Notes under the pieces: generated by a model
The model's database searches: none
What the model was told of the DNA's origin: nothing
Seen by the model: the letters and a program-made list of their open reading frames with translations, nothing else
Source: Ceriagrion tenellum
Lineage: Eukaryota; Arthropoda; Insecta; Odonata; Coenagrionidae
Direction: 5' to 3'
Length of the DNA stretch: 64,000 nt
Assembly (NCBI GenBank): GCA_963169105.1
Contig: OY720642.1
Location: 15,804,965 to 15,868,964 of the forward strand
In this document: positions 48,218-60,160 of the stretch, piece after piece
Position numbering within the stretch: position 1 is the stretch's first letter
Layout: every line of letters starts with the position of its first letter
Position numbers and translations under genes: made by a program

Positions 48218-48540
48218 TACATGGGTTCATGAAAGATGGTGATAAAAAAGATGGCTATTTGATACATACATACAACCTTAGGTTTATCACCACATCTTAG
48301 GTAGAATATTTTCAGTGCCTTATAAATATAGAGATGGCGTAGGGGAAGCAACTGTAAATCAACAAATATGGGTAAGGACGGCTCAGAGTGACATTTTCTG
48401 GCAATCTGTCTTACTATTGCGTTTTGGAGTATAAGTAGCGGATTGAGGGAATTATTATATGCACCTCTCCAATAAATTATGCCGTAGTATAATACCATGA
48501 TTAGTCTCCGTATCCTCAAATAGTATGCTCTAAACCTCAT
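48218..48540 (-). pseudogene. CR1/L2-like LINE, RT thumb region (upstream of nested insertion)
   Basis: The minus frame 48208-48540 gives RRLIMVLYYGIIYWRGAYNN followed by PLLILQNAIVRQIARK and LPLRHLYIYKALKIF. This matches the distal RT/thumb of non-LTR elements (…YGI..WG.A…L..L…Q…R.I…). The reading continues at 47820 after the nested element is removed. It is 5'-truncated near 48540, with no catalytic core present. The frame slips by one base around the insertion site. Confidence 0.75.
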
Positions 48541-49224
48541 GGCATGAATGCAGGAAAGCAGGGGAGTGAGAAAGCACGATAATAGATGTAACTCAATTAA
48601 ATATATTCAACGCATGATAAAATCTTAGAAAAAAACATTCCTGAATTGAATTTTGGATATGTGGTAAATGCAGAATAAAACGTAAATGATGCAGTACAAA
48701 AAAGAATGAGCTGTAAAACACAAGATAAAAATGAGACTTCTAAATGTAGAAAACTAACTCAAAATTGCGCGAGGGTGGGTGTGAAAACATGAGAAAGAGA
48801 TAAGAAAGACAATAGGTGGCAGCAGAGTGAAGATAAAAATATTCCACCAGAAAAAAAGCCGGGAATGTAATGGTTGAGTTTGCCATATTTTTTTGAATGA
48901 ACTCGGAAGAGTCAAGTGAAAATAAATTACCTGGCAAAGATAAGGTGAAATACGCTCAGATGAAATTTATAGTAGTACTATGTAAAGTATTAACTGCCCG
49001 TGCGAGTTGACGTATGGTCGCAATCTTTTTCAAGAATGCCACTTCGGGTAAATCATCTTTACTGACCTAGTGTTGTCACCAAACGGCTACAGGCATTTTG
49101 CGCCTAAGTGTAAATGTATGCGGATAAAAGCGTCTGAAGACGAACCTTTGATTGATTAACCGAATTTTATGCTATTTGTATATATAATATCGTTAAAAAT
49201 GTGTACTTATCAACTACATACAGG
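48541..49224. other. Unassigned AT-rich sequence
   Basis: No gene or shared repeat recognised. Confidence 0.3.
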
Positions 49225-49640
49225 TACATATCCTGTACATCTACATACTACCCCGCGAGCCGCCAATTGGTCGTGTGGCAGGGGATGTTAGGCCACCAGC
49301 CGTGAAAAGGTGTACGTTTTTTGGAGATGAAATGGTGACATGTATTACAGGAGTGTATTTAGTGGAGCTCGATTTTTATCGCGGTCGCTGATTGCTCGCG
49401 GAAAGAAGGAGTTTTTGTACCTATCTGTTCGGAAGAAACTCTCTTATTTTGTCGCTTCCGTCAGACCTGTAAATGTAGTGCGGCGTCATGATAATATTCT
49501 CTATGTCGCATTGACAAATATCAGTTCAGAATTAATCAAGCAGCCTAAGCCTAGGTGTGCAGCCTCCGAGTCTCTAGGCGCTCCCATCTTAATCCCTCTA
49601 ACAGTTGTGTAACACTATATTTTCCTTAGTAGCAGTTTTA
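49225..49640 (-). mobile_element. 5'-truncated jockey-like LINE, 3' end
   Basis: On the minus strand this is a well-preserved copy of the LINE end at 58.3-58.7 kb: GGCTTAGGCTGCTTGATTAA, ATTATCATGACGCCGCACTA, then the UTR and GGCTCGCGGGGTAGTATGTAG at 49240-49262. The plus-strand frame at 49340-49612 is its shadow. It is closer to the 57.7-kb element than the copies near 2 kb. Confidence 0.82.
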
Positions 49641-51148
49641 AATGGAGTATACTATCATTCACCTAGAGGAAAGTAAAATTAAAAAATTCAGAAAGAGTCG
49701 ATCACAAGACTTTCAAAAATTTAATATTTTCATGGAGAAAAAAGAAATCTGATAGAAATCTGGAAATTGAAAAAAGACTATCAGTCCGCAATTATTTTAG
49801 ACGAGTCAAAAAGAATAAAGAAATTGACGTCTGGGTTTCATACAAAACTCAAATATGCGAAAGAACAATGACTTTAAAATTCGACTAATATAAAAATGCC
49901 TTAAAAAGCATTAGACATGAGAAAAAAATAGTTTGAAACTTTCATCCAAAGTGATAAAATATAATGATGATGCTCTTTTAAAAATGAAACATATAATAAA
50001 ACATCATTACATATTATATAGATTGAAAATATTTCAACATGTTGAAGAAAACCCTTTTTCTGATGAGTGAATGGATAAAAAAACAAAGCAATGAAGTCAA
50101 ACCTGACCACATTATTCCTTTTGAATGATTTAATCCATATACTCTTGATATCCATTTCCATTTGAACCAACGTTAATTTTACCACGTGATTATTTTGAAA
50201 GTTAGATTTAAAATTGGCTATGGAAGTTGACTGACTATCAGTATTTAGCTATTCCGTTTATAAAAAGTGGCGTGTATTGAAGTTACCTGAACTACTTTAC
50301 TAAGCCCCAATACTTGACCTGACATTCGACGAAATTATCAGCTTTGGCGGCGCCACCACTACATTAGAACGCTTATATTTACAGCCACAAAGGACAACTA
50401 CAGTGCCATTTCTAATGCACTCGCTCATACTGACTTCCATCATATTATATATTTGTTATTATTTCAATAATATGATAGTCAGCTATCTTATTTTGTTAAA
50501 AATTAATTTCTCTAGAGAATTTGTTCCCTTACACACGTTTACTGCGAAAATGGAAGTGATATTACCATGATAAGTAAAATTTTCACCATCACTAGTATTT
50601 AGCACCACGTAAGTTCAAGTTAAATTTTTAGGAAAATAATAGCGTTAAAGTATGATTTTATTGTTTATGTAGAGAACATGGTGTTCTTTTTGTATGAGAA
50701 AAGGGGAAAATTGAATTTTTGGACAACTTATTACACTCAACAAATTAATTTTATCAATAAATATTTTTGGGAAAAATTCGGAGGAGAAACTTGGGGAGGC
50801 TAATAATGAAGGTTTGGAAGGGTTTTCGGGAAATACAGGAGAGTAAGAGCTATAAACCACTGAAGGAGGACAGGCAGAAGTCAGGAACAATTGATTAAAG
50901 CGACAAGGCCCTTGATGATGGTGAGTAAAAAAGAAGGGAGGAACATTAAGGTACGCTGAAACTTTCAGAACATATTCCTCACACGCAAAAGAAGAAAATA
51001 TGTTACATCATCATGGGTCTAAAAATGCTATACATTAATGTAAGAATTCAAATAACAGATTCGCTCACAGAGAGATAGGTAGAGGTAGACCAATTCCTTG
51101 ATCTCCTCGCTTTCTGGACCTTAACATGCTTAACTCCTATTTGTTTGC
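49641..51148. other. Unassigned AT-rich sequence
   Basis: No supportable gene. Frames at 49901-50185 and 50645-50890 have no recognised domain. Confidence 0.3.
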
Positions 51149-51184
51149 TTTGAAAGCTCTTGTGCATTTGAAAGCTCTTGTGCA
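51149..51184. repeat. Perfect tandem duplication, 18-bp unit x2
   Basis: TTTGAAAGCTCTTGTGCA occurs twice in direct succession. Confidence 0.9.
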
Positions 51185-52437
51185 TCGATCCTCAGTAAAA
51201 AATGCAGTCTTTGTGTCCGTACTGTGGAAGACTGTGATACCATACGCATTACTTCAAGGATTACATTACGGCACATAGTATTCAACGCGACCGCTGGTTG
51301 ATTAATCAATGATGAAGGAGAGAATTTTGGACAAGTCATGTCAGAAACAGTTTCATTTGGTTCGCTGGCACGTTCTGTCCCTGTGTGTTTACCACGCTAA
51401 ATTTGCAATGAAGATTCGTCCAAATCGAGTTATAACATGGAAATAAAGCGTTTCCGTATCCATATCCGCATAAAATATTTTCTTCCTCTTCGTGTGAAAG
51501 AAATGTGTATGTCATGAAAGATTGACCGTTACTTATTGTTATTATCAGCATTAATAAAATGTATCCCAAGACCATTTACGGTGGAAATCCCTCAAAACCA
51601 ACCTGTTCAATTCGTACTTCGGTGATTGCTTCTTCCCAAAATTGCCAGTGATCTGTATCCGCACATGAGGCTCACGCAGTCTGCATTGGTGACTTCGTAA
51701 GCCAAACGACCGCGTCTTCCCTTTCTCAAAAAGAACTAACCCCTTGACTACCCATCTTCTCGTCCTCCATTTTCCCCTCTTCTCTTCGGTTAACCGCGGT
51801 GGATTTCCAGCAGCTCCCACCTAGCCCCCCCCTCCCCTTTCTCCCGCCCCCTGACTCTAACACCGTCTTCATCTTTTGTAACTCGAATCCCCTCCGCCTC
51901 CGGGAAACAGTTTATGCCTCACTTAGCGGCTGTGTGTGTGTGCCCCAAGGGCAGTAAGGAAAATTTTTTCTTGAATAAAAAATTGAGTGAAAAAAGCCGC
52001 GTGAAAAAGAGTTGGATTGAAATTTTACCCACTGCCCTGAGGCCTCCCAATTCCAACTCCACGGAGAATGAATACGGGAGCCTCGGGAGTTGACTGGTTC
52101 CAGCAGAATTAATCTAGAGGAGTTAAAAGGTCACCAAATTTTGCATATTCACATGAAAAATGAAATGTGACTCTATGGATGAAGAATATTCCGGTTTGTC
52201 ATCCTCCTATTCTGGGATGGGATCGGTATTTCAAACTCTCGGTAGTGACAAATGTTCTGACGTCATCGTCACAAATACTTCAATTAGGTCCATTGCAAAG
52301 TGGAGATTGGTCAGGGATTCTTGCGTCACATTCAGGAGTTTGCCGAGGCTGGGCTGTCTCGAGTTCTTGCTGAATAAGGTAACGGTTCTTTAAAAAAAAT
52401 CACGAATTGAAAGGAAGGTAGTCCATAGCCATAATCT
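51185..52437. other. Unassigned; C-rich tract and small frames
   Basis: 51710-51900 is C/T-rich. The minus frame 51551-51820 and the plus frames 52160-52393 have no family I recognise. 52150-52400 is less AT-rich than its surroundings and could be an exon or a repeat fragment, which I cannot decide. Confidence 0.3.
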
Positions 52438-52500
52438 ACATCGACATACTACCATGCAAGCCGCCGCATGGCTGTGGGCACAGAAGTAAAGTTCAAAGTA
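52438..52500 (-). mobile_element. LINE 3'-terminal scrap
   Basis: ATCTACATCGACATACTACC and GCAAGCCGCCGCATGGC resemble the reverse complement of the jockey-like LINE terminus. Similar scraps lie at about 61620-61665 and 63690-63730. Divergence is high, so the call is tentative. Confidence 0.45.
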
Positions 52501-52538
52501 TAACAGTGCTCGAGATGCTAAATAAACCAGTTTAGAAC

Positions 52539-53051
52539 TTAAGGTAGTTTGAGCGAAATATCATTTTATCTAGAAATCAATGAATTTGGTCTCATTTAAA
52601 GAAAAATATCTCACCCTTCTAATTACACCAAAAATTCAACCCCTTACTATATTACTTTCGGAGATATTTGCCAAAAAATGCCAGCCCTTTAAAATGGTAC
52701 GTGTATGCACTCCAGGGAGGAATATTTACAAAATGAGGAATTTTTAACACTTAGATGTCGTAAAAAAACTAACAGCGAGTAGTTTGTATGTTTTCTAAAC
52801 TATTTTTGTAAGTTAATCATATTGTCACCGCAGTAGGTTCTTGGGTATAACAAAAAACTTTCCGTTTTGAAGGAGTTTCAAACGCACCGCGCGAAAAAAA
52901 CTAGTCAAGTGAAAGACTTATTTAAATATTCTCATTTAATTACTTCATTTAATATTTAATTGATTTGTCCTACAGCTGGTGAAATTGAAACGTATAATTC
53001 GAATATGGTCTCTATTATGACTAGGGAACTATCTCGCTCGGACTGCCTTAA
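52539..53051. mobile_element. TTAA-bounded MITE, copy 2 (513 bp)
   Basis: It begins TTAAGGTAGTTTGAGCGAAA and ends CTCGGACTGCCTTAA, inverted relative to copy 1. It shares ACTCCAGGGAGG, AACACTTAGATGTCGTAAAA and CCGTTTTGAAGGAGTTTCAA-type blocks with the others. It has no coding capacity. The LINE scrap at 52438 lies just outside. Confidence 0.82.
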
Positions 53052-53969
53052 GTTATGGCACCAACGCTGATTACCCACTACATGCCCAATAAATGCATAA
53101 ACTTACCAAGGTTGAAAAAAATATCCAAATTTATGGCATATCTGAGTAAATTTAGATCGCGTTGATATTGGAAATTATTTCTTCTTGGATCTTTTTAAAT
53201 AAAAATATGTTTCAGCGGAAAATGAATTTGGATATTTTTATTCAAAAGTTGCATCGCCGATATATAGCACGTATATTATTTACTTAATCACAGTTTTAAA
53301 AAATCACGACCAATTGACATCAAATTAGCGGTTAACATGCCACATCGATATTGGGTAAAAATTAGACGCGCTCAACAATAAACAATTGCTTCGTCCAATT
53401 CTTGTACCTACCTAAAAATATTTCCAACTAGGTAAGAATGAATATTAAGAGTTTAATAAATCGGCTTTCTTATGGTAGGTAGTGCACAATATCATTGTAC
53501 AGTATCTCTCACAAAAAATTTTCATTTAGCTTAATCATGCACTGCGAACCACAGAAATTTCATAAACTGAACTGCGTACAGATTCATCGAAAGTCCATTA
53601 AAAGAATAGCTAATGGAGGCTTGGCTTCCCTCCGTGTCAGTACGCCGCAAATAACTACTATTGCTGGGTCACCGGCAAAAGTATGCTTGCTGTGAAGGTA
53701 GTCCTTTTAGAAAGGGATCCTAGCTCGAGTAGAAGAGTGAATGCGGTCCTAGGGTATTTCTAGGCTTTGGTTTCTCTCGCGTCATACCGGAAAAATTACA
53801 CCTAAGCCCACCGGTAGAGCACCCTTCCGATCTTTGCGTGGTGAGGGTACTGCAAAGACTGGTAACTAGGCAAACTCTGTTCAAACTTGCCACTCAAATT
53901 TAAAGAATAGCCTCGGACGTCCAAAGACATGACGGGATGCGGAAGCTGTTTCAGGTTGATCGGTCGTTG
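53052..53969. other. Unassigned sequence
   Basis: No supportable gene. 53805-53890 contains CCCACCGGTAGAGCACCC, faintly A-box-like, without a convincing B box. Confidence 0.3.
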
Positions 53970-54540
53970 ACCCCTTGGTGAAAATCGCAGAAATAAAGAG
54001 ATAATTGGTACTTGGAATGCAAAAGATATGCATGGAAATGAGAACGATTCGATAAGTGAAATAAAAATGAGAAAAATGAGGCTTTGTGTAATTGCGAAAC
54101 CAAGCGCAAGAGGCAGGTCGCTGTTACAGCTGATGGCTGTGGGTAGGCATTAAGGTATGCAAGGCAGTCACGGCGTAGGTATATCATCCTATGAAAGAGT
54201 TTAGACGCTAGTTAGGAAATACGAGTAGTCATTCCCCAGACAGCATTTCTTTCATATGAAACAAGCTTCTTGAATAGTTGTGATTTTGCCATGTTAAGTA
54301 CCAGTAGATGAGCAAAGTTACTGAGTAATAGATGAGTTTTAGGAAAACTGGGATGAAAAAAGGGATGGTGCTGTATGAATTTGACCCCAGAGAGAGAACT
54401 ATCGTACCAGGCGATATAAATGGCTGGGTAGGATTTGTATAAACGGGATGCATCCGAGAAAGTGGTCGGGCCTTATGGTGATCCCCGAGTAAACAATTAT
54501 GATGAATGTGTGCTAAGAAAAATGATTGTGGCAAATGAAA

Positions 54541-54700
54541 AGCATAACTTAGTTATTCCACACAGATTTATTAACAGGACGACCTAGGTTTCGACGAAGC
54601 TCGTCATCATCAGGTGCCTGAGCATACATTCATATGCATGAGCCTGAAGTTATACTTTTAATTTACAATATTAAGCAAATTTCACGAAGTCACGCCCGAG
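54541..54700 (-). mobile_element. PLE-like terminal piece with hammerhead-like core, nested in LINE
   Basis: Minus strand: CACCTGATGATGACGAGC, TTCGTCGAAACCTAGGTCG, then TTATTAATAAATC-type AT sequence and GTGTGGAATAACTAAG. This is the arrangement seen in the fold-back arms. The right portion (54669-54695) carries AATTTCACGAAGTCACGCCC, the flanking block seen beside other members. It sits between two recognisable LINE endonuclease segments, so it inserted into an existing LINE copy. Confidence 0.65.
54577..54618 (-). ncRNA. Hammerhead-ribozyme-like core
   Basis: Minus strand: CTGATGA (54607-54613), the exact consensus box, one extra T, GACGA-GCT-TCGTC as a perfect 5-bp stem II, GAA, ACCTAGGT (stem III, 3 bp plus a 2-nt loop), C at 54581 as the predicted cleavage nucleotide, then GTCC. 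Stem I is poor (about 3 of 4 pairs, with a mismatch). Confidence 0.55.
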
Positions 54701-54911
54701 ACAACAGAAAAGGTTGATTTGGAATACACAGTTAAAGATTAAGTAATTCATATACATGACGATGGGGCGATTATAAGAGCATAATTGATTTAAATGTGAA
54801 TGATGAAAATTGAGACGATTGGTAATGGATACGAGGGTGAAGAGAGGTGTCAAATATCAAAGAAGACATGGAGGAAGTCTTCTCGGGTCTTCCACCGGGA
54901 GAAGTTTTTTA

Positions 54912-54953
54912 CTGCCGACGTTTCGGAGTGCGACTCATACTCCATTCTCAAGA
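54912..54953 (-). ncRNA. Second type of hammerhead-like motif
   Basis: Minus strand: CTTGAGAATG, GGAGT with ACTCC as stem II around ATGAGTCGC, GAAAC, GTCGGC. The order is as in the other cores, but the box carries an extra T and stem III is minimal. Flanking sequence (CTTCTCCCGGTGGAAGACCC on the minus strand) differs from the fold-back family, which suggests a separate PLE lineage. Confidence 0.35.
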
Positions 54954-56760
54954 ATGGAGAAAGAATGGAGAAGAGAATGGAGTACGAAAAAGAGGCAGGA
55001 AAAGTGCGTTCTAAGGAAGATAAATGCGCGTAAAAAAGAATATAAGTGGAGAGGTTGTTATAAAACGAGATGAGAGTACGAAATGGATGTATGTTTGATG
55101 ATTTGCTATCTTTGAAAGATTAAGAATGGAATGAATTTATCGGTTACAGGAGAGTGAATGATCAATGGGGAAGATTATAAGGAATATTTGCGTAATTTGC
55201 CGGAAGTTAACGCTTGAGGAGAATCAATAGGGAAGTAAAAACGCGATGCTTGCAGTTTAGAAGACATGATAAGGGCAATAAATAAGAAATAGATGAGTAC
55301 AAGAGAATAATTGAAGTAAAATCTAAGGAATAACAAAAGAAAGTATGCGATAAGTAAAGAAATGGAAAAAAGGAATGTACAAATGTGGTGACAAATACAA
55401 GGCAAGATTGCGTGCGGATGAGACATTTCAATGAATTGTGATCATGGAGGTATTAAAGAGCTATTTGGGAAATTGGTGAAAAGAGAGGAGCAAAGAGAGA
55501 GCAGTCGAATGGATGTAATTAAGAACATAATTTGCGAGGACGTGCGGGATGAATGACTCGTCAGGGACTGTTGAAGGAGTATTCTGAAGACTAGTTGTGC
55601 AGGTGATGAGGATGATTTTTGCCAGCTACTTTGCGAAAATGTCATTATGAGACTATAATAATGTCAATAAGACTAAATAAATAAATTGGAATGTGGTAGT
55701 ACCGGCGGAGGAATATTGAAAAATTGAAAGGCTGCAGGCGTAGATGGGATATCATATGGTATGCTCCGATATGGGTGCAAATTATTTAAAATTCACTGGT
55801 GTGAACTGCATTATCGATTTTCCTAAAGTTTCCGTTATCGCAAAGGATATGGAGTATTTGCTAATAGTTCCATCGTACAAAGGATAGCCGAATTTCAAGA
55901 TTATTGAGCAATTATTTATTTGAGTTTTCTGGGAAGAGTGCTCAGTAGTAACTAATCGATAGAGTAGGATAATTTACTACCAACAGAATCCGTGGCGCAC
56001 GTTTGGGTTTACGCCTGGCAGGGAATTTAGTGAAAGCCTGTTTGACTCCAACAAATGCTTTATAAACGTATGGACCTTAAAAAGAAAGTATTGTGCTTCT
56101 GGAGATTTAAAGAAGGGCTTGTCCGGGTGAATAGAAATGAGATGAGGAGTATTGAAGGTCTTCAGAGTAAATGAGCTGCTATTTAAAGTAACGAAGACAA
56201 CTTACGACAATAGCAGGGCAATTGCGAGAGTTGACGGAGTCTAAAGTGATTGGTTAGATATAAAACAGGGCGTGAGGCAGGGAAACACTGTTTTGCCGTG
56301 GCTATTCATTATTTTCATGTATTATTGTGAAAGAGATGCGTGCAGAAATAACGTCATTGTAATGGTTGGAGTAATAGAACGAGTTCTACTACATATGAAT
56401 GATGCTGTAGTCTTCTCCGAGACCTTATAGGAAACACAGAAACTTCTAGAAAACTCTTGTGTGGTCTAAATTACAAGTGCTAACAAGATAACTTCTTTGA
56501 AGAAACTAGGAGAATTTATGAGGATTAATGCTTCATTGACTAAAGAAGTATTTTTTGATAGTGAGAGTGGTAAAAATAATAAAACAATAAGGTTAAATGA
56601 TGAGTAATGAAAAAGTGGAAGATTATGTGCACCTTCGCCGAATTTTTATGAAGGACTGGAGGAAAGATGCTGTTTAGCAGCCAGGTTGCTCTGATGTTCT
56701 GCAGTGCTACTTCCTCCAAGGCAAGGCCTACGGAGAAGATAAGTTGAAGGGAGAGAGAAA

Positions 56761-57649
56761 CGACGAAGTGAGAGATGGTAGTCTGTGCAAAATGCAAAAT
56801 ACCATTTAAAATGTCTAAAGAATCGTTCCTTTGAACTTAGTGAACAGATCGATACAAAACGCCATCTGCATTCAAGTTAAATGTCTCTGGCGGAGTGCTC
56901 TGGGAACGGAATGCATCCGACATTAGGAGAGAAAGGTTGGCGTCGAAGGTGAGGGCAGTCGACACCGCAATACATTGGGATAGGGTGAGATGAAGTAAGA
57001 GAGGAGGTAGCGAAACCGGATTGCGAGGTTCTGCATCTGGGGGGCAGTGGGAACAAGGCGCAAGAGAAGGAGAGAGAGAGAGAGAGGGAGACCCTTTTAA
57101 GCTTAAATCTTAATGCGTGGCTAGAAGGCTGCTGAAGACCGCAGAACGGCCTACGTTCACTCTCGGAATTTTTAAAAAGTATTCTACCGGCAAGACGTAG
57201 ATTTTGTCGAAAGTTTGCGAAACTCTTCCCGATTCTCTACATTTCAGGGCCCTTTCTACGCCTTGTATTTCCTCTTTTGCCTAAGCATAAAATCTGCTCT
57301 TCTTCATCCGGTCCATTAAACCTATTCTCTTTCTTCCCCTCCCCACTGACCCAACGTCCTTTCCTCTACCACGAAATTCAGCATCCCATCGGAGACCTAG
57401 GTTATGAGAAAAGAATACGAAAGTTAGCTACAGGCTGTGTGGATGTGTAAATGTGGATGCCATATGAGGTGGTGAGGGATGGATGGAGAGGATTTACTTT
57501 CTCTTCTTTCCTTTCTTTTCACCAGCCGTTTAACATTTTCTGATCGCTTGTAGCATTAGGAGCGAAGTGTGTTGTTTCGTTTGTATTTAATTTACTACGC
57601 GCGATAAAGTTTTCTGTGAAAGGTGTGTTAAATTATTGTGTATTAAGCT
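56761..57649. other. Unassigned; (GA)n at 57069-57087
   Basis: GC-richer than average, with a (GA)n microsatellite. It may include the 3' UTR of the decayed LINE upstream. No gene was recognised. Confidence 0.3.
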
Positions 57650-58710
57650 ATGCAAAAATATTTCCGTGATATAAAATATTATTCGTTTTTCCTCAAATTT
57701 ATTGATGATTTTAGCTCTGATATGGCCGAAGTCATATCCAGTGTTCCACAAAGAAGCGTGATTGGCCCTCTTTTATACATCATTTATATTAATGACCTAA
57801 GTTCTCGAATTAATAGTAAATTAAGATTATTAGTAAACGATACAGTAATCTACCGTGAAATAAGCGAAGATGCGGAATTTGAAGTTCTGTCATCTGACCT
57901 TAACAACGTTCATTTGTGGTGCCAGGAGTTGGGTTTAGAACTAAATATTATTAAATGCACTACAGCTCACTTCCTGCGAAAGTCATCACAAAAAAGCCAT
58001 ACCTACACCGTGGGTGGAGTAAACGTAAAATCTTCAAATACAGTGAAATATCTTGGAATTACCTTAACTTCAGATATATTGTGGGGAACACACATACAAA
58101 ACATATGCGGCACAGCATTAAAGAAACTAGGTTTTGTTAGGCGTGTAATAGGAAGGTCCTCGGATGCAAAAGTCAAAGAGAGATTCTACATCGCTCTGGT
58201 TAGGCCACACCTCGAATACGCCGCGAACATTTGGGACCCTGGTCATAAAGATTTAACCAAAAAAATAAAAAAATACAGAGAAAAGCAGCACGCTTCGTTA
58301 AAAACTGCGACGAACGAACGTATAGTGTTACACAACTGTTAGAGGGATTAAAATGGGAGCCCCTAGAGACTTGGAGGCTACACGCTAGGCTTAGGCTGCT
58401 TGAGATATTCAGAACTGGTGTGTTTCAGAGCGACACAGAGAATATTATCATGACGTCTCACTACATTTCTCGGTCTGACAGATGCGATAAAATAATAGAG
58501 ATACTCTGATGAACAGATAGGTACAAAAACTCGTTCTTTCCGCGCACAATAAGCGACCACAATAGAAACTGAGGTCCTCCAAACACACTTTCATAGGACA
58601 TGTCACCATTTCACCTCCAAAACTTATACATCGTTATGCGGCTGGTACCTATCACCCCCTGCCACACGCAAAGCGGTGGCTCGTGGGGTAGTATGTAGAT
58701 GTGGATTTGT
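57650..58710 (+). pseudogene. Jockey-like LINE, RT and complete 3' end
   Basis: A 230-codon frame (57650-58342) holds RT motif B as SSVPQRSVIGPLLYIIYIND (Gly to Arg in PQGS), motif C as LLVNDTVIY (FADD changed to VNDT), VKYLGITLTSD and ALVRPHLEYAANIWDP. After a one-base shift near 58270 the C-terminus continues in another frame (RAARFVKNCDERTYSVTQL to a stop at 58507-58509). The altered active site and frameshift make it non-functional. It is 5'-truncated near 57690, with no EN or motif A. The 3' UTR runs to GGCTCGTGGGGTAGTATGTAGATGT at 58680-58704. The truncated copies at 1.9-2.5 and 49.2-49.6 kb belong to the same family, and the SINE at 60.3 kb shares its tail. Confidence 0.87.
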
Positions 58711-60160
58711 ATTTAATAACCGATAGGAAAGATGGACGAAAGGAATTAATAGTAGAAATTACTTGGCATGGTGGAGGACGTGTGGAAGCATTTGAATGAG
58801 AAAAGGAGGACGCGGGGTATGTTGTTTGAGGCGGTTATGAGAGGCAATGTGTTACTCAGTTCCGTGATGGAGGGAAGGATGTTGGGCAAAGAGGAAAAAG
58901 GAAGAAAGGGAATAGGTTTTATGGAAGGGGTGGAGGATAGGGCTTACACTGAGATTAATATTGAACCTCTATGTGTTAACTGGGTCCCCCATTGGTAAAC
59001 AACCAGAAGATTTTCACCGACTACCACCTCTATCTACCCTTAACAGTACAAAATATTATTATATTATTATTTTATAGTTGAACTGATAGGCACTATGGGT
59101 CCGTCATTTGCAGCAAAATGTTTTTCGGCAAGCATTGGTGATTCATTTTACACCGCTGCATCATAAGTACGAAGTCTCAGCTATCGTTCACAAACATTAA
59201 AGAAAAAATGAAATGTTTCCGTGAAGTCGTTCTGAGGATCAATATTTCTCCAGTTCACTGCCACGCTGATCCACACCCTTGGATGACGGTTTCGCTGTCA
59301 TTTCAGCTAGTATCTTCATGTCCAAAGCACTAACGCAATATATTTCCGTATCGTATCGGCCTCTTTCAGACGGGCGCGCTCTGACCGCTTAATTTGAAAA
59401 AAAACCATCTGGAATGTTATAAAAACTATCGTCCAAGTACCTGAATCAACGCGGAAGAAAACCCGTGATGTTTTTGTCACTAATAACTCCGCTCCAAGCG
59501 TAGGTATTAATATGTGTCGTAAAACGGAAAATAAGGCCAGGGAAAATTCAGGGAACCCAGGTCAACCGTCGTAGATCAATCGGGAGGTTGCGTTTGAATT
59601 CTTCGAAATAGCCTCGATCGTAACAGAGGGATACAAAAATGGACGGTTTGAGATATTGATGAGTTTTTACTACTCAGATGAATTACTTTTGTGCTGATAC
59701 ATAATTTTTTACGACAATAACTGATATATTCTACTCGATTCATAATTTTACCGCAGGAAAAGCTCGATTGGAATGGCAATTTGAGATTTTTACGAGAAGT
59801 TTGAATGCACAAAAAATACCAAAATTGTTGTGATTATACCACGTGACTCCTGAGTTACCTGATAGGATTTATATTAAATGTAAAGGAACCAGTTCAAGTT
59901 CTGAAAGAAGGTGATAAAGAATAAAAACTAGCGATTAAACGGCCGAGGGAAGAGAAGAAGGATTAACCAAATAGAAAAAAGTATAAATAAAAAATAAAAT
60001 ATTGCACTTAGCTATAAACTACTGCCAGCAAACATAAGTGTTTCACTGATTTCAGAGGGATAAGATTGGAAGTCGCTGGAGTCTCAGGGGTTGCATATTG
60101 ACATAGATAGCTCGAGAAAATCAGAGGTGGTGTAATTCAAGTAACAGAAAGAATATCATA
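58711..60160. other. Unassigned sequence
   Basis: 58740-58940 is purine-rich. No supportable gene or shared repeat in this interval. Confidence 0.3.

Larger units (their letters stand above)
53970..56760 (+). pseudogene. Decayed LINE with endonuclease and RT domains
   Basis: Plus-strand pieces in order match a non-LTR retrotransposon. The AP-endonuclease start is LIGTWNAKDMHGNEND (54001-54045); the later EN block is PGDINGWVGF (54407-54436) and GDPRVNNYDECVL (from 54478). Then comes a basic linker (MDTRVKRGVKYQ; RKINARKKEYK near 55030). The RT starts with KAAGVDGISYGMLRYG (55728-55775), then NELLFKVTKTTYDNSRA, motif B GVRQGNTVLPWLFIIFM (56269-56319) and motif C HMNDAVVFSE (56391-56420, FADD altered). 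Many stops and frameshifts break it, and the EN catalytic Glu region reads IAKPSARG. PLE-type sequence interrupts it at 54541-54700 and probably at 54880-54960. Clade is uncertain; the GVRQG..L.PWLF style differs from the other LINEs here. Confidence 0.78.

Noticed and set aside
53805..53890. Another tRNA-like sequence with a CCGGTAGAGCACC block
   Set aside because: No matching B box or cloverleaf could be found.
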